Assembly (NCBI GenBank): GCA_002363635.1
Contig: DEWM01000022.1
Location: 1-18,888, forward strand
Direction: 5' to 3'
DNA length: 18,888 bases
Origin: Caryophanales bacterium UBA3210
Lineage (GTDB): Bacteria > Bacillota_I > Bacilli_A > RFN20 > CAG-449
The position numbers and the translations under genes are program-made. Positions 12,589-18,888 of this stretch are shown here, in pieces. Position 1 is the stretch's first letter. Each line of letters starts with the position of its first letter. The notes beneath the pieces were generated by a model that was given only the letters and a program-made list of their open reading frames with translations, made no database searches and was not told the DNA's origin.

Positions 12589-15500
12589 ATGGACAGCAGT
12601 AATACAATCAACCATTGGGAAAAACAATTAGAAACTAGACTTTATAAGTCAGATTTTTTAGCGTGTTCTGCTTCAGATAACAAATTTGTCCAAGTAATTA
12701 ACGGAGATTATTTAGGATTATTTAATTCATTAATAAAAGGACAGCAATTTACTATCGCTCAAATCGAAAATGCATCATCATTAAATAACGCTATGGCAAT
12801 GTATCTTGAAGAACATAAAGCAGAAAACACTATCTTTACTAAATTAAGTAAGAATGAACAAAATAGAGTTTTAAACTTTTTAATTAAAGCAAACAATAAA
12901 TCAGTAGAGCAAGATTCTTATTTATTAACTCATTTAACATTTGGTTTAGTTACCTTTCATCAAGGTGACAAAAATTATCAGGCACCATTAGTTTTTCTAC
13001 CGATATATTTAAGTTTTGACGAGAAAACCTCAACATATTCTATTAGAGCAATGAAAGGTGAAATCCGTCTAAACGAAGCTTTAAGAATGCATTTAAAGAA
13101 AACAAAGAATATCGATATTTCATATACTGTCGATAATTCTTTCTCATTATCTGAATATATTTATTACATTATGGTTAAGCTAAGACCAATCAACTGGATT
13201 GTTAATAACTTTAACTATATAGGTAATTTTGATTTCTCTATTTTCTACAATTATAAAAACATCATTATTAATAAGGACAAAATCGCAGATAAAGATATTG
13301 TTAAATCTTTAGCGTATTTTAATTCTGAATTTTTCCGTTTTAACCATCAAGGTGATAAACCATTAGATATTAAATATTTATCACTACTTGAAATGGATAA
13401 TGAAGAATATAATCTTTTAAAAACTATTTCTCAAAAAGAAAATTATTTATTAAGAAATTTCAGTGATGCTTCAACTTACCACTTAATCAATAACATCATT
13501 TCTCAATATTTAATGAACGATCAAAGAATCTTAATCGCTTATGATTCTTTAGAACAACAAACAAAGATTATCAATAACTTAAAGAAGTCATCTTTAGATA
13601 AATATGCAATTGATTTAAACCCATTAAGTATTAATAAAGAAGATGAAATCGCACACATTATTAACTATAACGATTATTTAATCGCGTATAACTCATTACA
13701 CCCTGTAATGATTGAAAATGATGTTACATCATATTATTCATACAAGAACTCATATAAAAACCTAGTTAATGGATTAAGAAGTACGAAAAACCCATTAAAA
13801 ACATCATTAAATAAATTAATTAATAACTATTATTCATTAAATGAATATCCTTTAATCAATTCACCAATTAGAGGAGCATCCGCTTTTGATATTGACCAAA
13901 TTAAATTTGATATTGAGTTAATTAATAAATTTATTGATGCATATAAAAAACTCGGAGTAAGCTTAAAAGACCATCCTTTCTATGGATTTAATCGTAAAAC
14001 AATGGTTCAAAAAGATTATCTTCCATTAAAAGATTCATCATTAAAACTATCTAACTCATTAGAAGATGCATTAAAAACATATAAGAAAGCAGAAGAAAAA
14101 TTCTCTTTACCAAAAATTAAGAATTTAAAAGAGATGAAAGCTCTCTTAAATCTTTTAACATTCGCAGAATATTACGAATCTTATCCATTATCATGGTTAG
14201 ATATTAAGGATTTAGATGAATTATATGACTTTGTTAAAAAGAACAAAGAAGAATTAGACGAGAACTTATCTCAATATATGGATTTAGAACGTTCATATAA
14301 CGAATCAATTCGCAATATAACAAACGAATTAATTTTGAACGTACAAGATACTCAAAAATCTAAAAAAGCTTGTAAGAAAGTCAGAAAGATTATCAAGATT
14401 AAAAAAATTTCTGATGATGAAGTCATTTATTTATGTAAAGAAATTCAAAAATTAAACATCATTCAAGATGAATTAGAAGAAACCCGTTCAACTTTCCCAA
14501 GTACAATCAATGAATATCTCTCAACACATAGTATCGAAGAATTTAGAGATATTATTGATCATATTAATCTAGCAAAATACAACTTAGATTATTTAAAAGT
14601 CAAAAACTTCGCTTTCTTAAAACCATTAATCGAAGAAGGAAAGATTATCAAATCATCGACAAGAAGAAACATGCAGTTACTCTTTAATGATGTTTTAGAA
14701 AACACTGAAGAAGTCCAATCATATTTCGATAAAGATATAATTAACTTTGAAAAGATTTCACTTGATAAATATTTAGAAAGAGTTAATAAGATTAACATTA
14801 ATTTTACTTCTATTAATCCATATCTAGATTATTTAGTAGCAAGAAAGAAAGTTAATACAATCTCTACAAATATCGCATCAGAATACGAAAAATTAGACGA
14901 ACTTAAAAACGTAGAAAATATCTTCTTAAAGAGATTCTATTATGATGTTATAAAAGAAACGTTATTAAAGGATATCTTCTTAGATTTTACGAGAAAAGGC
15001 CTTATTTCTAAATTTGAGAAATTTCAAGATTCCGATGAAAGAAGACGTGTATTAATTAACAAAATTATTAATAATAACTTCAACAAAAAACTAAGAGGTA
15101 AATTAAGTGAATTCAAAAAAACTGATGGTCAAAAGGGTTTAAACATTTTAGAAAACTCACCACGTATTTATCCATTAGAACAATTAATTGAAGATTTCTT
15201 TAATTCTTTAAATTCTTTTAGACCTATTGTCTTAATACCTGCAAAAGAAGTATCTAGATTATTAAATAATTCAGAAAATCATTTCGACTGTGTCATGCTC
15301 ATGTCTAATAGAAACACTGATTTAATTGACGCATTACCTTCTTTAATAAGTGGAGAAAGAGTCATTGTAGTAGACAACGAAGTCATTACTTCTGATCCTC
15401 GTTCTAAGATTATGAACAACTTAAAAGCATCGTCGTTAATCGAAATGGCAAATGCTACTTATAAAGAAATTGAATACACTTCTGCTTACGAAAAAGAAGA

Positions 15501-16371
15501 GTCTCTATATTTCAATAACAATTACGATTTAGATTTCAAAGTCTATTTAATGAACAAATTAAAAGAAAAACACTTCGATGTTGGTATTAATAGAATTATC
15601 GATGGTAAAACAATTGATATCTTAGTACGTTTACCAAACTCTACTACATCAATTGCAATATTTGTTGATCATTTACCTTATCCATCACCAGAAAGCGCAA
15701 ACAAGACTCAATTAGCGCAAGAAGCATTCGCATACATGCATAATTATGCGCCTTATAGAATTTATCCAGCAATCTATTTTAGCCACGAAGAGGAAGAATT
15801 AGATAAATTATACGAATACATTATAGAAAAGAGCCATCAGGTACCTACAATTTCATTACACAAGAAATCTATCTTATTAATGAATTACTTATTTGATGAA
15901 TATCAAGACCCTAGAAGAATCTATAATTACCTAGAAGGTGAAAAACTCGAAGATAGAGTTAGAGATTTCTTAATTGAAACTGCACCTATATTAAATCAAG
16001 ACCTAAAGAAAATCTTCAAAGAGAACATTGAAGCAGTTATTTACAAACTCTTAAGTGAAAAATTCATTATTCAAAAGAATAAATACACTTATGTTGTAAA
16101 TCAACCTGTTAAATTCCGTAGAGTTGATAGAGATAAAGATATTTATCGTCCAATAGAATCAGTTTCTCCATATGAAATAAAAGATGCTGTCTTAAAAATT
16201 ATTAATCACGAGACAACACTTGAAAAATCAACTGTAGAAAAGATGATCTTATTATCATTAGGCTACAAAAAGACAAATAAGAGTATTGATACTCGATTAG
16301 ATGCACTTATTAACGAGCTTGCAAATGATAAAAAGATTAAAATCGATGGAGATTATATTACTAAAGCATAA
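12589..16371 (+). CDS. DUF4011/SF1 helicase-nuclease homologue with eroded active sites (pseudoenzyme)
   Basis: The product (1260 aa) follows the domain order of large DUF4011 helicases. Residues 1-230 match DUF4011: HLTFGLVTFHQ then APLVFLPIYLSF (132-143), later INWIV...FDFSIFYNY. Residues 264-345 match the first helicase lobe: after the lost P-loop (290-297) comes RILIAYDSLEQQTKIINNL then LNPLSINKED, parallel to LFVSEKMAALEVV...LHS.KANK. A long Lys/Glu-rich helical middle (about 350-880) follows. Residues 899-937 match the Walker B/GDxxQ region, 979-1085 the Vsr-like nuclease domain, and 1187-1260 DUF3320 (SPYEIKDAVLKIINHE...). The P-loop reads NFSDASTY, so it should not bind ATP, and the second RecA lobe is absent. 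The 3.8-kb frame is unbroken. Relatives occur in defence-type loci; the role here is unknown. ATG 12589 follows AGGTG; the earlier ATG 12559 lacks a ribosome site. Confidence 0.75.
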   Translation: MDSSNTINHWEKQLETRLYKSDFLACSASDNKFVQVINGDYLGLFNSLIKGQQFTIAQIENASSLNNAMAMYLEEHKAENTIFTKLSKNEQNRVLNFLIKANNKSVEQDSYLLTHLTFGLVTFHQGDKNYQAPLVFLPIYLSFDEKTSTYSIRAMKGEIRLNEALRMHLKKTKNIDISYTVDNSFSLSEYIYYIMVKLRPINWIVNNFNYIGNFDFSIFYNYKNIIINKDKIADKDIVKSLAYFNSEFFRFNHQGDKPLDIKYLSLLEMDNEEYNLLKTISQKENYLLRNFSDASTYHLINNIISQYLMNDQRILIAYDSLEQQTKIINNLKKSSLDKYAIDLNPLSINKEDEIAHIINYNDYLIAYNSLHPVMIENDVTSYYSYKNSYKNLVNGLRSTKNPLKTSLNKLINNYYSLNEYPLINSPIRGASAFDIDQIKFDIELINKFIDAYKKLGVSLKDHPFYGFNRKTMVQKDYLPLKDSSLKLSNSLEDALKTYKKAEEKFSLPKIKNLKEMKALLNLLTFAEYYESYPLSWLDIKDLDELYDFVKKNKEELDENLSQYMDLERSYNESIRNITNELILNVQDTQKSKKACKKVRKIIKIKKISDDEVIYLCKEIQKLNIIQDELEETRSTFPSTINEYLSTHSIEEFRDIIDHINLAKYNLDYLKVKNFAFLKPLIEEGKIIKSSTRRNMQLLFNDVLENTEEVQSYFDKDIINFEKISLDKYLERVNKININFTSINPYLDYLVARKKVNTISTNIASEYEKLDELKNVENIFLKRFYYDVIKETLLKDIFLDFTRKGLISKFEKFQDSDERRRVLINKIINNNFNKKLRGKLSEFKKTDGQKGLNILENSPRIYPLEQLIEDFFNSLNSFRPIVLIPAKEVSRLLNNSENHFDCVMLMSNRNTDLIDALPSLISGERVIVVDNEVITSDPRSKIMNNLKASSLIEMANATYKEIEYTSAYEKEESLYFNNNYDLDFKVYLMNKLKEKHFDVGINRIIDGKTIDILVRLPNSTTSIAIFVDHLPYPSPESANKTQLAQEAFAYMHNYAPYRIYPAIYFSHEEEELDKLYEYIIEKSHQVPTISLHKKSILLMNYLFDEYQDPRRIYNYLEGEKLEDRVRDFLIETAPILNQDLKKIFKENIEAVIYKLLSEKFIIQKNKYTYVVNQPVKFRRVDRDKDIYRPIESVSPYEIKDAVLKIINHETTLEKSTVEKMILLSLGYKKTNKSIDTRLDALINELANDKKIKIDGDYITKA

Positions 16372-16372
16372 G

Positions 16373-16402
16373 AAAAGTCATGCATCGCTGTATGACTTTT
16401 TT
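16373..16402. terminator. Terminator of the pseudo-helicase gene, probably bidirectional
   Basis: A 12-bp stem (16373-16384 with 16389-16400, one G-U pair, loop TCGC) ends in TTTTTT (16397-16402). It starts right after the stop at 16371. In the reverse reading it follows the SDR stop at 16406 but has a shorter T-tract (TTTTC). Confidence 0.9.
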
Positions 16403-16405
16403 ATG

Positions 16406-17218
16406 TTATTTTTCCGCGAAGAAATCTCTCTTCTTAAATCCTGCAGTTAAGAAACGACCAAATGCACGTCTATTAGTTAACCATAAGATTTGTTTATCGT
16501 TTTTAGTATTTTCAATCATTCTAGGAACTACATAATCAACAATAGTTTCTGGATAATCACCTAAGATATTATAAATCTTCTTAGTTTTTTCATTTAAGTT
16601 AATCTTTGTTTTATCCCCGTTAGCATGAGTAATAAAATCAGTAATCATAATACCAGGGGCAAGTCTACAAACTGCAACTTTACCCTTAGTTAATACTTCG
16701 GATTCTTTTGCAAGTGATCTAGTAAAATAAGTTACTGCTCTTTTTGCAGTACCATACATTGTTAAGCCAAGCATCATTGCATCATTTGAGCCATATCCTT
16801 CAACGTTATAAATTTTACCAAAGCCTTGTTCTTTCATATGTTTAAAGGCGACTTTAGAACCATAAATTGTGCCTTTTAAATCAACGTCTAAAATGAATGC
16901 AACTTCTTTATCTGTTAATTCATATACTGGCTTATCTGGAGAATTAACACCTGCATTATTAATCCATACTCCAACTTGACCAAATGCTTTTTCTGCTTCT
17001 AAATAAAGATTTTCTACATCGCTTTCTTTAGTTACATCACATTTAACTGCAATAGCTTTAGTTTTTTCATTATTAATTGCATTTAATTCTTCTAAAGCTT
17101 TATTAAGATTAACTTCGTTAACATCACTGATAACGACATTAAATCCTAATTCTTTGAATTTCTTAGCTTGGCATAAGCCAAATCCTCTAGCGGAACCTGT
17201 AATTACAACACATTTCAT
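16406..17218 (-). CDS. Short-chain dehydrogenase/reductase, NYC1/NOL-like
   Basis: The 270-residue protein is a classical SDR: cofactor loop TGSARGFG (7-14), CDVT (60-63), NNAG (87-90) and catalytic Ser144, Tyr155 and Lys159 (YGTAK). The segment IYNVEGYGSND around the serine, and the C-terminal run YNILGDYPETIVDYVVPRM followed by FLTAGFKKRDFF, resemble plant chlorophyll b reductases NOL/NYC1 (FNMDGAGS; LPETVARTLVPRM; WLRRGRWF). Bacteria without chlorophyll also carry such homologues, so the substrate is unknown. Asp32 after the second strand favours NADH over NADPH. GGGAG upstream supports the start. It is 15 bases downstream of the Nudix gene and probably co-transcribed with it. Confidence 0.85.
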   Translation of the reverse strand: MKCVVITGSARGFGLCQAKKFKELGFNVVISDVNEVNLNKALEELNAINNEKTKAIAVKCDVTKESDVENLYLEAEKAFGQVGVWINNAGVNSPDKPVYELTDKEVAFILDVDLKGTIYGSKVAFKHMKEQGFGKIYNVEGYGSNDAMMLGLTMYGTAKRAVTYFTRSLAKESEVLTKGKVAVCRLAPGIMITDFITHANGDKTKINLNEKTKKIYNILGDYPETIVDYVVPRMIENTKNDKQILWLTNRRAFGRFLTAGFKKRDFFAEK

Positions 17219-17233
17219 TTTTAATTTCTCCCA

Positions 17234-17641
17234 TTATTTAATACATTTTCTTGCGTCTATTAACACTCCTCTTATATCGTCATAATTAATTAGATTTAAA
17301 GAGTCTTGATAGTTTTTTAAATATAATTCTTTAATTTCTTCATCTTGTTTAATGAAGTCGATATTTTTTAATTTTCCTAAGAAATATACGACTGTTTTAT
17401 AACAATCATATTCTTGCATAAAATATCTAATTTCTTTCCTATAGCCAGAAATTAGATTAACTTCTGCTCTTGTCTCTTCAAAAAGTTCTCTTAAAGCAGT
17501 TTCTTCTTCACTTTCCCCTTGTTCAACATGACCTTTAGGAAAACCTACTACTCCATTATTTTGTTTAATTAATAAAAAATATGGTTCATTATCTTTAATA
17601 ATATATGGAACTACTCCACAGCTTTTCTCTTCTTTTTTCAT
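17234..17641 (-). CDS. Nudix hydrolase (Ap4A/(d)NTP pyrophosphatase-like)
   Basis: The product (135 aa) carries a complete Nudix box GHVEQGESEEETALRELFEE (37-56), with the metal-binding REL.EE residues Arg51-Glu56. It starts with MKKEEKSCGVVPYII, as in bacterial diadenosine tetraphosphate hydrolases, and has FPKGHVE just before the box. It would hydrolyse a nucleoside diphosphate linked to another group; the exact substrate is open. ATG 17641 is preceded by GAGG at a suitable distance, whereas a longer frame to 17686 would run into the upstream terminator. It forms a likely two-gene unit with the SDR gene. Confidence 0.9.
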   Translation of the reverse strand: MKKEEKSCGVVPYIIKDNEPYFLLIKQNNGVVGFPKGHVEQGESEEETALRELFEETRAEVNLISGYRKEIRYFMQEYDCYKTVVYFLGKLKNIDFIKQDEEIKELYLKNYQDSLNLINYDDIRGVLIDARKCIK

Positions 17642-17674
17642 AAAACCTCGACATTCTATATAAAATAATACTAC

Positions 17675-17700
17675 AAAAAAGAACACTAAAAATAGTGTTC
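17675..17700 (-). terminator. Terminator of the PH-domain protein gene
   Basis: On the minus strand a perfect 8-bp stem (complement of 17693-17700 with 17681-17688, 4-base loop) is followed by TTTTTT (complement of 17675-17680). It lies 9 bases after the stop at 17710. Confidence 0.9.
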
Positions 17701-17709
17701 AAATAAAAG

Positions 17710-18339
17710 TTATTCTTCGTCAGGATTATATTTAGTTTTGTATCCATGATTTTCTTTTGGTCTTAAATCATTTGGATACATTGTATCTGAGAAAATATCT
17801 GTTCCAGTTCTAGTAATAAGTTTATAAACTTCTAAATAATCTTCAACGTCTATAATATTAATACCTTGCTTAATAGATTGACCTTTACTATTAGTAGTAA
17901 AGCCAGTAATAATAAATACATCTCCGACATTATGTGATTTATCAATAATACCTTGATGTACAGAAACGTTTGTAATTTCTTGGAATGTTTTTCTATCACA
18001 ATTAGTAGTAAAAACGCCTTTTGTAACATATACTGCTTTATCAGTAACCATATAATCAGTATTTCTCCATTCTCTAAAAGCAAAAACTACTCTAAAGATA
18101 TAGATCCATACAGGTAATAAGTGAAGCGCAAAGAATGGTACTAAAAGTAATGGGCTAAATGGTAAATTATCAGAAGCCATACCAAGAAAGCCTCCAATAA
18201 AAGCAAGATCAAACATTAACCAAACAGCGGCAACAATAAATAAAGGCGAAAAAATTCTTTCTTTAATAAATACAGCCTTATTTGGTTTACCAGTCCATAA
18301 GACATGTTCACCACTATTAATATAATTTTTAATTTCCAT
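17710..18339 (-). CDS. Membrane protein with bacterial PH (bPH2/YdbT-type) domain
   Basis: The product (209 aa) starts with INSGEHVLWTGKPN (7-20), the typical opening of bPH2/DUF304 proteins. Two membrane helices follow at about 31-53 and 62-88, then a cytoplasmic PH-like domain beginning YMVTDKAVYVTKGVF (96-110) and including FQEITNVSVHQGIIDKSHNVGDVFIIT. Such proteins are small membrane-anchored modules, often linked to envelope stress, without a defined reaction. The start is set by AAAGGGGG just before ATG 18339; an in-frame TTG at 18366 would place that ribosome site inside the gene. The tail (about 190-209) is hydrophilic and probably flexible. Confidence 0.85.
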   Translation of the reverse strand: MEIKNYINSGEHVLWTGKPNKAVFIKERIFSPLFIVAAVWLMFDLAFIGGFLGMASDNLPFSPLLLVPFFALHLLPVWIYIFRVVFAFREWRNTDYMVTDKAVYVTKGVFTTNCDRKTFQEITNVSVHQGIIDKSHNVGDVFIITGFTTNSKGQSIKQGINIIDVEDYLEVYKLITRTGTDIFSDTMYPNDLRPKENHGYKTKYNPDEE

Positions 18340-18370
18340 ATAATCCCCCTTTGGATTCAATTTCAATTTT

Positions 18371-18399
18371 AGTATATAAAACTTGTTTTATAAGTACAA
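18371..18399 (-). promoter_or_regulatory. Promoter of the PH-domain gene with an inverted repeat in its spacer
   Basis: On the minus strand TTGTAC (complement of 18394-18399) and TATACT (complement of 18371-18376) are exactly 17 bases apart. An 8-bp inverted repeat TATAAAAC/GTTTTATA (18375-18382 and 18385-18392) fills the spacer, a position typical of a repressor site. Confidence 0.65.
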
Positions 18400-18402
18400 T
18401 AA

Positions 18403-18888
18403 CTATTTTTTTAAAGAATTATAATATTGTTCCATAATATTATAATATAAACTAGTCAATTTTTCTTTTGCGTTAGTATATTCATCAGAAACAACTTTAT
18501 ATATAGGACAATAGCTTTTTACAAAACTAAATTCACTAATTGTATTATCATTTAAAAATGACTCCAATTCTTCTCTACTATTAATTGTAAAATGTCCTCT
18601 TGTTTCATATTTAACATTTACGCAATTATACATTTGCTCATATAAACTCTTTTCTTCTGAAGATATAGACTCTTTTTTCTTAAATAAATAATTTAAAAAA
18701 TCGCTTTTATATTCAGAATAGCCATTATGTAGTAGTTCAATAGTAGCTTTAATATCATAGCCACGTATAGAAGTACACCTAGATGCAAAATTAGTACCAT
18801 ATATATCATAGATATATGCCGCATCAACTTCATCATTATTTAGTTTAACGATGTTACTTATAAATTCATCATTTAAATATTTATCAAA
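18403..18888 (-). CDS. C-terminal part of an unknown protein (cut by right edge)
   Basis: Reading the minus strand, the frame ending in TAG at 18403 stays open to the window edge without a stop, giving 161 residues with no start seen. The visible part is hydrophilic, rich in Tyr, Asn, Ser, Glu and Lys. It includes DAAYIYDIYGTNF, a possible Cys-containing core CTSIRGYDIKATIELLHNGY, and a C-terminal helix ending in IMEQYYNSLKK. There is no membrane helix. A shorter start at the internal ATG (complement of 18631-18633) is possible but has no ribosome site, and the upstream codons continue smoothly, so I treat it as a truncated longer gene. I do not recognise the family. No terminator hairpin separates it from the PH-domain promoter. 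Confidence 0.6.
   Translation of the reverse strand, partial: FDKYLNDEFISNIVKLNNDEVDAAYIYDIYGTNFASRCTSIRGYDIKATIELLHNGYSEYKSDFLNYLFKKKESISSEEKSLYEQMYNCVNVKYETRGHFTINSREELESFLNDNTISEFSFVKSYCPIYKVVSDEYTNAKEKLTSLYYNIMEQYYNSLKK

Noticed and set aside
524..18888. Mycoplasma code (TGA read as Trp)
   Set aside because: All genes are full-length under the standard code, Trp is written TGG, and no in-frame TGA is needed to complete a protein.

Overview
The window is very AT-rich bacterial DNA with low-GC Gram-positive traits: strong AGGAGG-type ribosome sites, TTGxxx/TATAAT promoters, intrinsic terminators, and a RsgI-like anti-sigma protein. The most likely source is a Bacilli or Mollicutes-related lineage (Acholeplasma/RF39/Erysipelotrichia-like). 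This placement is inference. The genetic code looks standard: tryptophans are TGG and no TGA interrupts a gene. All 18 visible stop codons are TAA (15) or TAG (3), never TGA.

Layout. 1-197 (-) is the start of a membrane protein cut by the window edge, with its own promoter. 198-523 has no gene, but 301-494 holds four back-to-back hairpins, a candidate structured RNA. 524-2370 (+) is a two-gene operon of an ECF-like sigma factor and a RsgI-like membrane anti-sigma protein. 2454-4329 (+) carries a TrmH/SpoU RNA methyltransferase and a DUF1189-like membrane protein. 4372-9412 (-) is a run of five mostly separately transcribed genes: tocopherol cyclase-like protein, MscS channel, nucleotide-sugar dehydrogenase with an altered active site, alpha/beta hydrolase, and a small acidic orphan. 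9489-10310 (+) is a Cof-type HAD phosphatase that overlaps tail to tail with a cyclodeaminase/cyclohydrolase-family gene (10279-10833, -). 10949-11458 (+) is a small four-helix membrane protein. 11499-12449 (-) is a GtrB-like membrane glycosyltransferase. 12589-16371 (+) is a 1260-residue protein. 16406-18888 (-) holds a NYC1/NOL-like SDR, a Nudix hydrolase, a bacterial PH-domain membrane protein, and the C-terminal part of an unknown protein cut by the right edge.

Most exciting element. The 1260-residue protein has the outline of a DUF4011 / superfamily 1 helicase / Vsr-like nuclease / DUF3320 protein. Its P-loop, Q-motif glutamine, Walker B, GDxxQ motif and nuclease glutamate are all replaced, and the second RecA lobe is missing. 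The frame is nevertheless intact over 3.8 kb, so it looks like a maintained pseudoenzyme rather than a decaying gene.

How the genes fit together. Several products act at the envelope: sigma/RsgI-like signalling, MscS, GtrB-like transferase, nucleotide-sugar dehydrogenase, PH-domain protein and several membrane proteins. There is no single pathway operon; most genes have their own promoter and terminator. Two genes resemble families best known from plastids (tocopherol cyclase, chlorophyll b reductase), but no other gene of those pathways is present. No tRNA, rRNA, CRISPR array, insertion sequence or phage gene was seen. All family calls come from reading motifs by eye, without a database search.
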